From Didymodactylos carnosus (lineage: Eukaryota > Rotifera > Eurotatoria > Philodinida > Philodinidae): a DNA stretch of 37,592 nucleotides. Under the pieces are notes generated by a model, which was not told the DNA's origin, made no database searches, and saw only the letters and a program-made list of their open reading frames with translations. The stretch covers positions 1 through 37,592 of the forward strand of contig CAJNOQ010001003.1 of the NCBI GenBank assembly GCA_905250885.1, given 5' to 3'. Of this stretch, positions 10,803 to 20,574 are shown in pieces. The position numbers were made by a program, and so were the translations under genes. The first letter of the stretch is position 1, and the number at the start of each line of letters is the position of its first letter.

Positions 10803-11824
10803 AAAGGAGGGATCTGCATAAGGCTGATAATCGATCCACTTTATTTTTTGTTTAAAAATGATTCTGTGAGTAGTAGAAAAGTACTATCAGTCGGTTTTAA
10901 GTCATTTCGCGTACTTCTGGTAACTAAAATGCGAGTAATTCTTCGTCAATAGAGTACCAATAACTCATCCTTCAAAGATTAGTTATAGGTTACGTAAAAC
11001 GTGTTTTTCTCATGTTTCCAAGCAGTTTGGTTGAGTTTTGAGTGAGATTGGGATATTTTACTTGTATACACTTATAGCTGAATTAGTGAATTTTTCTCAA
11101 AATTTAGTTTCACTAGGTTTTTCCACCTTTTTCTGGAAAAAAAACATTACCAAGAGATTGAGTATGATCAATAACCTATGTTTCCACTTACTTTAGAGTT
11201 TATCCAAGATCACCTAATACCAGTCGTGGGACTATCAGCAAAACGGATACCACGCTTAAAATTACAGAGACTAAACCTTCTGATCAAGATATCATACGTA
11301 GCTTACTTTGTAGGAAATTCGACGAGCTTTAAAATGGTATATGACACAAAATGTGCTTATTTCTTTACTAGTGTAAGAAATAGTAAAAACTGGAATTATG
11401 TCGCATATTTCCCTAGTTGGTTTACTTTTGGTCCCACCGTTCTTGAAATTCTGAAGTTGCCAGTTTGTAGCACATTTCATGAGCTCCAAACTGATATATA
11501 ATAGAAAAATGTATGTTTTCTTGTTTGGGACAAAAAGAGCTACAAGAGCGAGGGCTGTCTACTATATTGTATACGTAGGATTAATCTAAGCGTTCTACTG
11601 CTATCAAAGCACTGCGGTTAATTGTTATGTTACACACATTCCGTAGAGAATCTTAGGGGCTATCCAATGATATATTTAATTTGTCGCCCACACGATAAAA
11701 ACATAAGAAAAATACCTATTTATGACTTAAAACCGACTGATAGTACTTTACTACAACTCGCAGAATCATTTTTAGACAAAAAATAAAGTGGGCCGATTAT
11801 CAGCCTTATGCGGACCCCTCCTTT
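10803..11824. mobile_element. 1.0-kb non-autonomous element with 103-bp terminal inverted repeats
   Basis: The left end at 10803-10905 (aaaggagggatctgcataag onwards) is the diverged reverse complement of 11722-11824. Matching continues over the whole 103 bp with scattered substitutions, including the shared core ctatcagtcggttttaagtca. The interior carries one 107-codon open frame (11178-11501) with no transposase signature, so the element appears to depend on an enzyme encoded elsewhere. No clear target-site duplication was found. Confidence 0.85.
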
Positions 11825-11983
11825 ATTATATTACAATTCATTTTAAAATGTTCACAGATTGATTATTACCACTCATGTGGATTTATATTCTATACACTTC
11901 TCTACGCTGAATTTCAAAAAGCGAGCGCACAGAACATTCGTGCTTAAGCTTTGTGTGTATATTCTGATCAACGATATCGTTGA

Positions 11984-12103
11984 GATCAGGAAGATATAGT
12001 AATAGTAGTTAGCAGCAGCAGATGTTCATGGTCAGGCTATTATTTGGCTGATCCATGTTCAACATACAACAATTGCGATGGTGATTTTCAAGTGTTCATT
12101 TAG
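11984..12103 (+). pseudogene. Possible chitin-binding type-2 (peritrophin-A-like) domain fragment
   Basis: The plus strand is open between TGA 11981-11983 and TAG 12101-12103. Its translation includes CSWSGYYLADPCSTYNNCDG. This resembles the ChtBD2 core, in which an aromatic and a Y-x-DP-x-x-C segment precede a Cys near a YYxC-G motif. ChtBD2 domains bind chitin in peritrophic matrix and cuticle proteins. Only part of the domain is present: the final cysteines are missing, and no signal peptide or neighbouring exon was found. A relic, an isolated exon, or chance are all possible. Confidence 0.25.
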
Positions 12104-12327
12104 TGTTTATTATATGACAAATTTATATCTGTCTTGGATAATTTAGAATATGTAATGACGGAGTACGGGAAGATGCTCCGAAAAGAGACGAACATGGCTC
12201 ATTAGATTATTAACGACGTTGTGTTATAAGATAGCGCGAACATCACCCTTCATAACAGATAAATATTTTACAATGTCGACATATTTTTTTCCATTATATA
12301 TATTTATTAATGGACAGTATTTACTTT

Positions 12328-12561
12328 GAGCACCAAAAAATCAGACTTTTGAGCCTCAAATTAATTATAAGATAAATGAGCATAAGACATTTGAGCACCA
12401 AATTAGTTATATGTTAAACGAGTACTGAAAATAAGACAAATGAGCACCAAAAATAAGATATGTTTTAATGCTGCTCAATCGTCTTAGTTTTTGGTGTTCA
12501 TTTATCTTATAACTAATTTGGTGCTCAAAAAGTGTTATTTTTCGGTGGTCAAAAAACATTT
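12328..12561. repeat. Mixed tandem and inverted array of a GAGCACCAAA motif
   Basis: gagcaccaaa and close variants recur at about 12330, 12393 and 12442. The reverse complement (tttggtgctc) lies near 12518, with ttttggtgttc near 12490. Many copies adjoin the block ttataagataaatgagca, so units occur in both orientations and the array can fold into hairpins. A single further copy (gatgagcaccaaaa) lies near 27400. Confidence 0.65.
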
Positions 12562-12609
12562 CTTCCTTTATTAATAAATGGTGAATAATAGTGATGGTTT
12601 GTTTAAACA

Positions 12610-14690
12610 AATGAGCTCAACGATACGTTTTTTTCATTTATTCTTAACTTTTTGTCATCTTTTTATATTATGTGTGGTAAATGAATTGATCGTGTTCTGA
12701 GATCCGGATAGGAAACTAGAAAATTTTTTTTCTTAAAGACATTTTCGGGGTTACCTAACAAATAAAACCGTATTAGTTTCTACAAACATGTAGTAGTATT
12801 CAACAATAGTTCAGATGCTTTTCGAGTGAACAAGCCATTCTCATTCGTTTCTCTAGCAGATATTTTTTTCATGGCTGTTCTAAGAAACTCTCATTTATCT
12901 TGGATGATTTTCCGCTGAGAAAATCAAGTTTCAATAAAAAACTGATAAAAACGATTTTTATCTTTAATACTCTCTTTTTATATGCCCAATAAAATCTTCT
13001 CGCATAGTTAATAAAAAATTATCGAAAATTGAGCAACAGATAAAAAAAGATAATCAACATTCGATCGGGTAGTCGAATGCCATAATCTTTTATGAATAAA
13101 CCTCTACGACTAATCAATGGAGGACTAACTCAATGCCTAGCCATGGAAAATAATCTGTTATTCGAAGAATATGTAATTTTTTTGAATATCCAACATTGGA
13201 CTATAGTCCGTTTTTTTAAATTCCAAATATTCGACAAAGTAGATTTTTGAATTATTTTTGCCTTATTTTTTTACTAGTTTTCGAGAATGAAAATCGTATC
13301 TCGTACCGTTTATCTTTCTTAATGTTGATTCAAACATTTTTTTAGAAAGTACTTTACGAATTTTTATATTTTGAAATGAAATAGACAACGCTCAAGTGAA
13401 TATTTATTTTTCATATTTCAAAGTTCACATCGTTTCTTTATTTTGTTTGCTATTTTAAAAAGATTATATTTGTTAGCAAAAGAAATGAAAAAACCTACGT
13501 GTGGTTTCTACATCACTGACGTCTTTTTCCTTTCTTTTTACACACATATCTCATTTTCTTTTTCAATCTAAGAATATTATAGAAATTTTTAAACATGTTT
13601 GCACTAATGGATTGATCATTTATATTTTTACAAGTGGAAAATTTTTATCAGTCATTATTCATCTGAGCCTTCAATCATGCTAAATAAATATATTTTATCA
13701 GATGTCGTCCTTTTTTTAGCTCTCGAAAGATATAATGTTAGAAAATTCTCACACCACTGACATTTTTGTTAATTCTTTGTTTTCTTTAATAAAATTCTTT
13801 CTGAGACAATAAGAGTATACAAAAATTTCATAATAAAATCGATTTTTAGCTGAATTCATCATACTGTTTCACATAAAATATTTTGCTAATTGTAAATTGA
13901 TCAAATTACACTATTTAAGAATACTGTTAGATTAAAGAATTTCGTTTACAAGCAAATGTAGCCACAACATTTTCTCTCGACTCAACCTGAAGGCTAGAAA
14001 GTTTTCAAAAGTTTAAATGTACGAAAAAATTATCAGACAAAATTTGTCATAATGTGAATTATATCTTATCTAATAATAATTTTTTATCGCTAATCTAAAT
14101 ACCAAGAGAACGATCATTCATTTGTTTAAGTAATTTAATAATTTAGTTTTTCGTTAAATTAATTCTGAATGTTTTGTAACCTTATGAATACTTAATTAGA
14201 AAATGCACAGTAGCGTATATACCATATGTATAGCCAAAAATTTTTTAATTATCTGATGTATCACAGATGAAATAGTTTGAATAGAGACTTTCTTTTGTTT
14301 ATATGGTGAAAACATTTAAATATAAATAAGAGAATAATTGACACGTATGTTTTTTTATATTTTCCTTAAAAAAGGATCATAACTGGCTTTATTTTAAAAA
14401 AATAGAGCAAAATACTCATCTCTGCTTCACTAGCACAGACGGTTCTAAATCAATCCAACTACATAGCTCTGGAATGAATAACTAGTTAATCTGACTCATA
14501 AAGGAGTTTATAATAGCGTTTATATTGACGACAAGTCACCATTTGAATTTGTTCGGTATGTTCTAATAGAATCACAAGTATGACCAGATTTTTTACAAAC
14601 TCATGACGTGTGATCCTCGTAAAGATCTAAATCTTTCACAAGAAAAATTTTCAACAATAAGAACAATAAATTGAGTAGTTATACTTCTAT
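12610..14690. other. Very AT-rich intergenic DNA
   Basis: Long T and A tracts. No coding region or organised repeat is supported. Confidence 0.5.
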
Positions 14691-14695
14691 TCAAT

Positions 14696-14705
14696 TTTAT
14701 TTATT
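14696..14705 (-). promoter_or_regulatory. Overlapping poly(A) signals of the neuropeptide gene
   Basis: Two overlapping AATAAA hexamers on the minus strand lie about 170 bp past the stop codon of the neuropeptide exon, a reasonable 3' UTR length. Confidence 0.5.
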
Positions 14706-14875
14706 TGACAAACTCATGATCGAATAAAAAACAAAAAGAAGAACAACAAGGTTCAAAGATGATATGTAGAAATATAACATTTTTTCACTTGTTAAACTTC
14801 CAGAAGAGTTTGATATTTAACTGCTACTTGTATGCATGTGTCTGACATATAACCATTGAGGATATTTAACATAAA

Positions 14876-15135
14876 TTAAATTTGTTCTTGTTGTATTTTG
14901 AATATTTCATGATCTGAAATTGAACGCTTACCAACTCGTGGTAACATAATGATACGTTTTGCTAATTGAATATCATCTTTATCTTGACCAGTCATTGCTT
15001 CTTTTAAATATCGTCCAAAACTATTTCTATCGAATAATATGTCTCTATTCATATTTATTGGATCTAAATCGTCCTCCATTAATCGAACGGGTTGCATCGA
15101 ACAAGATTGAATTAAAAGTAAGAGACATATGAACA
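14876..15135 (-). CDS. PRV-amide neuropeptide precursor, last coding exon
   Basis: The minus strand encodes 86 codons plus a TAA at 14878-14876. The N-terminus (FICLLLLIQSCS) is a typical hydrophobic signal-peptide core. An acidic spacer follows, then Lys-Arg (residues 60-61), the heptapeptide IIMLPRV, and Gly-Lys-Arg (69-71). Prohormone convertase cleavage at both dibasic sites and amidation at Gly would release IIMLPRV-amide, a secreted signalling peptide. The PRX-amide ending is that of the pyrokinin/CAPA/neuromedin-U group; insect CAPA periviscerokinins end in PRV-amide (family knowledge). A strong acceptor (TTTTCTAG) sits at 15137-15136, and the only start-like codon at this end is GTG. 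The true start codon is therefore in an upstream exon, joined in phase 1 and not securely located. An ATG near 15220 with a weak donor is one possibility. Only one peptide copy is present. Confidence 0.75.
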
Positions 15136-15139
15136 CTAG

Positions 15140-15865
15140 AAAATAGAATAGAACTAAAAGATAATAATTTTGAATCGAATATAAAAATTAAGCTTTAAAG
15201 ACTAGACTCTCTGATTCTCTTCATTAATAAACTTTTAGTAATTATACTCTATGATACTTGGGTATTATTAAAAAAGTAAATTGTGGAATTTAGTTTCAAA
15301 GACTTCAGCGATAGTTTTTCTTTTTGAACTGTAATCCTCTTTAGATCATGTGTTTATTAAAGATCTAATATTTAAATTTAAAATATTATTTGTCTAAACA
15401 GCTTTTTAATTGACTTAGAGCAAAAATGAGATAGATTATTATGAGTTAGTCAGTACTTTCATAGAGTTAGATTTGACTTCTCATTTTTGAAAAATTTTAC
15501 TGATGGATTATTTTTGTGTCAAAAAAAAGTTGGATTGTCTGTTACCTAAGAGAGCATAAAAATGTCAATAAATGTTATTGTCAATGTCCTCCTCCTCATC
15601 ATTGTAATATATTCTATATTATACAATATCCCACAAAAGAAAGTCTATTTAAAGAAACTTCCATTTTGTCTCTCTCTCAGAGTGCAAAACTTTCTTTTTT
15701 TTCTTACTGGAATGCAGAAAATTGTAATTAAATTCAAGCTTAAAGAAAATTCTGTTTAAAAGAAAAGAGGTACAACGAACTACGCCAGTTATGAAAAAAT
15801 AATAAATATTAACGATTAATCATATTAGACTATGACGTCAAATAATGTTTTACTTATATAACTCA
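15140..15865. other. Upstream region of the neuropeptide gene
   Basis: AT-rich. It should contain the first exon and promoter of the minus-strand precursor gene, but no donor and start pair stands out. The two overlapping plus-strand open frames at 15516-15759 show no protein character. Confidence 0.35.
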
Positions 15866-15869
15866 AGCA

Positions 15870-16205
15870 AATAAAAAGTATCGAGTATTGGGTAATCCGA
15901 CCTAGGTAACCCAGTCTAATACCCGATATACCTAGATACAAATAAAAAGACAGTATTGAGTATTGGACAACCCAAGCTAATTAATTCAATAAAGTAGTCG
16001 ATATATCTAAATAATCGAATATCTTACCCGATTCTGAATATTAGATTTATTACGTGTCCAAGTAAGAAATCTTGTGAAGTATCTAGATATTTTATTGTGG
16101 TATTGGGCAATCCTACTATGAAATATCTAGGTACAAGTATCACTTTTATTGGATTATCTAGATATATTGGATAGATATATTGCAATAAAATATCTAGATA
16201 TTTTC
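15870..16205. repeat. Cluster of degenerate TATCTAGATA / GTATTGGGCAATCC motifs
   Basis: Two short motif families alternate in both orientations: tatctagatat and tacctagatac variants (about 15945, 16080, 16125, 16160, 16190) and gtattggg-aat/aac-cc variants (about 15885, 15910, 15970, 16100). The segment can form many small hairpins. It resembles in style, but not in sequence, the clusters at 850-1115 and 35030-35715. Confidence 0.55.
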
Positions 16206-16209
16206 ATAT

Positions 16210-18185
16210 TCGATTTTTTGCTTGGGAATGGATGAATGATCTAAGTATATTATGATAAATATTTGACGATGGCAGATCAGACCGTAATCCATCTCAGATT
16301 TGACATTTGAATAAGCTATTTAGTTGGGCATCAAGCTGATACGAAAATCTGATAATACGAACTCTAACCGATTTTTCCTGAACAAGTTATAGAAATAATA
16401 AAATTTCAGCTTAAAATACCCCAAAATGTTGGCTTTTCGAAAAAAGTTTTGTTTCTCAACAACCCTTTAATCTCTAAAGGAGCTTCTGATATGTATAGAT
16501 AGAAGACACCATGGACTATACGAATATCAGTATTAGCACCTCCTTGCTCTAGTTCAAAAACACTAGGGCTTCCGCTGATTCAAGGTAAAGATGTACACTT
16601 TTCTTCCGACGATAACACTGGAAATGAAAAATAAACATATGGTTAGAATCAGCAGAGTCTGATCTGTCAACGAACTATCTTGAAAACCGTGTAGACTTTT
16701 GAACAACCTCAAAAAATTGGCTTTTACTCATTTTTATTATTATTTCGTGCTCCTGATAAGCCATTATCTCAACTAATGTGCATTTGGATTTGTGATCAAC
16801 ATAAAAAACTGAATCGAATCATGTATCACATAAAAAAATTTATTTTTCGATTCAAGTCTGTCTTTGACAGGCTCAGCCAATTGTTCAAGTTAAAACTACC
16901 CTTTAGACTAAACCATTTGAACAGCTGAATGTGGAGTTGCTGAAACGTTTTTGAAAGTTCTGTTTGGCTGCTTATTGCATCCCTTTTCCTGATAGACGTT
17001 TATTTCCTTCACCATCTGGATAGATTTTTCACATATATCTTTCCAGCAGTTATTCTCTTTTTAAATCGTGATTTCTAACTGGTTGGTAGAAAATGGTTGC
17101 GCACAGACTTCGTATGTAAGTAATAAGCGTCTAAATTTATTTTTGAAACTGTGAGAAACGTACAAACTCAAATACGGCTTAGCTACAGTAAACTTTTAAA
17201 AGCGCATAAATGATGGAATCATCTGTTTTGTGTAATCACTTTGTAGTTACCTGCGGTAAACCAGTCTGAAACCATGGTGATTAAAAGTTTATTATATGAG
17301 ACGTTTAATAAATTATATACGTAAGTAACGATGTTGAATTCTAGTAAATTTTTAACGTAAATGAAGACTCATTAGATCTACACTTAACAACTTTTTATTG
17401 TACGGATGATACGGATTCGAATTTTTTTAGTATTTTTCTATACTTTTATTTAATAGATGATAGATAGTATACAAAAGAAAAAAAATAATAGAAAGAAAAG
17501 GTAGACGAAAGAAGGAGAGAATTTTTTTCTGTGCTTCATAATTTCTCTCTAGTGAATATTAAAGTTAATATTTAATTAAAATGTAAAGCAGCATGATAAT
17601 GTAGTTCATTTTCGTCTTTTATTTAAGCACGTAATTAACTTATTAACGGAATACGATTGTCTTTAAAACTGTAAACCTTGTGTGATTACATCAATATTTT
17701 ATTTTCCTCATAAATTAGTATTGTAAAATAGAATATGCTAAAGATTTTACTGATAGATATGATCTAAAAATCTTCATCTATAGAAAAATTTTATTGTATT
17801 TTTTAATCACTATTCTTACCTTTTTTTAATGCGCTAATCTTCTGTTCACTTGGGATTCTCAGTTCTTGAAAATCGAGAAGAATTAATATAATTTGATACA
17901 CACAATCTAACTAAACGTATTCTGACAATGTCTCGCCTGGTTTTAAACAGAAGAACAAACGATTGTTGTCTTATTTATAAGAGACAAACATTTTTTGATA
18001 TAAACTGAACCGTCTAATCCTCTAAGCTGCCCTTTACAAAAACTACTTTTCCTGTTCTATCGTATTCTCAGAATCGAACAAATCAACAAGAATCTGAAAT
18101 CAGCCTTATGAGTTACAAGTTGTGACTATCTAACAACGTTTATAATTAAATAAGTCGTAGAAGACTCGTTTTATTCTAATTTTGA
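16210..18185. other. Intergenic DNA without supported genes
   Basis: A minus-strand open stretch of about 50 codons near 16910-17060 has a plausible composition but no family resemblance. A 15-bp imperfect inverted pair around gcagatcagac (about 16270) and gtctgatctgt (about 16650) may be ends of an old element. Nothing firmer is visible. Confidence 0.35.
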
Positions 18186-18190
18186 ATATC

Positions 18191-18330
18191 AAGATATTCC
18201 TCTGGCCAAAATAGGTCGAACACACGTTTATTAAAATTAATCCTCCATACAATGGAAGTTAACTTCCATTGTATGGAGGATTAATTTTAATAAACGTGTA
18301 TTCGAGTTATTTTGGCCAGGGGGATATTAT
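18191..18330. mobile_element. 140-bp palindrome with no loop
   Basis: Two 70-bp arms meet at the centre between 18260 and 18261 (gaagttaacttc). The inner 39 bp of each arm are exactly complementary. The outer part keeps the ggccaaaata/tattttggcc match with a few differences. With no spacer, it can form a cruciform or, if transcribed, a perfect RNA hairpin. It is probably a small MITE-type element. Confidence 0.85.
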
Positions 18331-18373
18331 ATGCTAACTTTTGAATATAAATCGCCTCAAATGATTTACTCTC

Positions 18374-18880
18374 GTTTCGTCCCTTATATTTTCTATTATT
18401 CTATTTATTTTATAACGATCTATTTCTTTCTATCAACTGTATGTTAATCAATATTAATATAATTAATTAAGACAGTATCAGTTGCATTTACTATTTTATT
18501 GACAAGTTGCATGAAACAGGTAGTTTTACAGCAAAACTACCTGTAATATTGCCATATTTAATGGCAAGTTTAGTTTCAGACAAAGCACCATTCTCATGCC
18601 TTTTGATTGATAATCGTTAAAATTAAGAATTTGTCCACCACTTCTTATTTCTGTACAAAATATTATTATTATTATTATCATCATCACAGAAAAGCATGTT
18701 GAATAAGTGCATAATGCCATAAGAGCATATGATAGTCCCGTTTATGAGCTATGAAACAATGTAACGGTCAGACGGCCGTAAGTTGTTATTGATGCAGATT
18801 TAGAAACGAAATCAATAATCAATTAAAGAAATAGATAGTTATAAAATAAATTGAATAATGGAAAATATAAGAGACGAAAA
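18374..18880. mobile_element. About 0.5-kb element with 56-bp inverted repeats
   Basis: Bases 18374-18429 (core atttattttataac) match the reverse complement of about 18825-18880 with few differences. A second hairpin, with 12-bp arms at 18516-18527 and 18533-18544 and a 5-base loop, lies inside, as does a (TTA)n/(TCA)n microsatellite at about 18660-18688. No transposase is seen. The element begins some 40 bp after the palindrome at 18191-18330. Confidence 0.7.
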
Positions 18881-18889
18881 GGGGGAATG

Positions 18890-19740
18890 GGCCGAAATGA
18901 GAGAATACCCCTAAAATTGCACTTCAAAATATATGAAATGTGCTCCCTCGGGTCAGAAACCTATTTCGACATTCATCAGGCGGATATCGACAAAAATGTT
19001 AGAAAATGGTGATCATGCCGAGAAATAGTAACGATAAAAGTTTTAAGGCTCTACCTATTTTCATTTAATAGATATCGCCCGAATAAGTTAGGATAACGAC
19101 GTAAAAGAGATGTAGTTTTGAATTTTTTCTTTATTTTACTTTCTGAAAAATTTTACCTTAAAAGTTCAAAAAGCGAAGAGTATAATTTTCAACAGTATAA
19201 AAGAATGACGGTCCAAATCAAAAATCGGACTCTTTTACGTTGTTCTCATACATCTTAGCGTCAATCTAAAAGAAATGAATTCATTTTGACTTTTCATCAT
19301 GGAAAAATCTGCTGGACGATGATTTTCACAGAAAAAAGTTTCAAGAAAAATGCAAACTACTTTTCTTTCTGAAAAACTATTTCGCTTTTGATGTGTTGTG
19401 TTTCAAACCCTAAAAATTTAGTAAAGTTCTCTATGACTTTTCGACCATGGAAGTTCTGATGTGCATATACCCGTACATGTATACGTATGCATGTGTGTAT
19501 GTGAACGTTTTTCTCAAAATGCCATTTTTTTAATCTATGAGTATAAGATATAAATTAGCAAATCGATCAACCGAAAACCGATTCTCGTTGATGTTATATA
19601 TGCTTACTCCTGTTTTATTTTCTTTCTAATGCCTATAGCTTCATTATATATATCATAGAAAACATAATCTGCACATTACGTTTGAATCTTTATATAAAAA
19701 CTACTTACTGCCGAAAAAAGTGCATACGCAGGTATCAGTG
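18890..19740. other. Intergenic DNA with a minor inverted repeat
   Basis: The segment gataacgacgtaaaagag near 19090 recurs as a diverged inverted copy (ctcttttacgttgttctca) near 19230. No gene is supported. Confidence 0.4.
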
Positions 19741-19744
19741 TATG

Positions 19745-20570
19745 AGATTAGAGATGGCTCATTATTGTTACTGTTACCAGTAATACAAATATTGTATATA
19801 TTCCTATTACTGGTAACAGTATTACTGAAAGTATTTTTTTTTAATTTTTTTTTCAAAAGAATATTCAAAAGATTTCCTAACGTGTTCTTGGATGAATATT
19901 TCTACCAGAAAACTTTGAAAAATCTGACAAACATTTTCTCTTTTTGTTCTGCTGAAATTTCTTCTATTCTTTTCAATTTATGAGGTTTTTGAAAATTCTT
20001 TCGGGAAACCATAAGCGTTTTGAGGATTTATCTTACAGATTTCTTTTAAGTAGGATATAGAACAGCCTAAATACCGTACATCCTGATGTTTACAACTCGT
20101 TCTCATACTTTTTGACCGAGTTATGAATGTTTTAATATCAGGTGAAAACAGCATAAAAACTTTCATAAGACTCGAGTTTGATCTGGTTTTTGGAGCTTTT
20201 TCCAAAAATAAACATTGTCATCAAATTCAGTTTGGTTGATTACGTCAGTTCTATACGATTTCAAGACTACCTAAAGTTACAATAGAATAGAAATATTCTA
20301 ATAATATAAAATAGAAATATTCATCCAAGAACACGTTAGGAAATCTTTTGAATATTCTTTTGGAAAAAAAAATTTTCTGGTATTACTTTACTGAAAAGTA
20401 ATACTAATTTTATGAATATTCTTATTCCCAGCATCAGGAATACTGTTTAGTATTACTGTTACTAGTAATAGGAATACACGGAAGATTACTGTTACCAGCA
20501 ACAGGAATACCTTACAATATTATTTTCCTCGGTAATGTAATACATGAGTAACAGTAATACTGCCACCCCT
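19745..20570. mobile_element. 0.8-kb foldback element with GTAACAGTAATAC subterminal repeats
   Basis: About 52 bp at 19853-19904 (core cctaacgtgttcttggatga) recur as an exact-looking reverse complement at 20312-20363. Outside these arms, both ends carry several copies of gttactgttaccagtaatac and its complement (about 19770, 19800, 20450, 20485, 20545). No coding capacity was recognised. Multiple subterminal motif copies beside inverted repeats suit a non-autonomous DNA transposon in which the motifs would be transposase-binding sites (inference). Confidence 0.75.
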
Positions 20571-20574
20571 ATAT

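Noticed and set aside
11178..11501. 107-codon plus-strand open frame inside the 1-kb element, with a YVAYF repeat
   Set aside because: No catalytic or DNA-binding motif; the minus strand is open over the same bases; likely fortuitous.
16910..17060. Minus-strand 50-codon frame with a plausible composition
   Set aside because: No homology recognised, no splice or start evidence.
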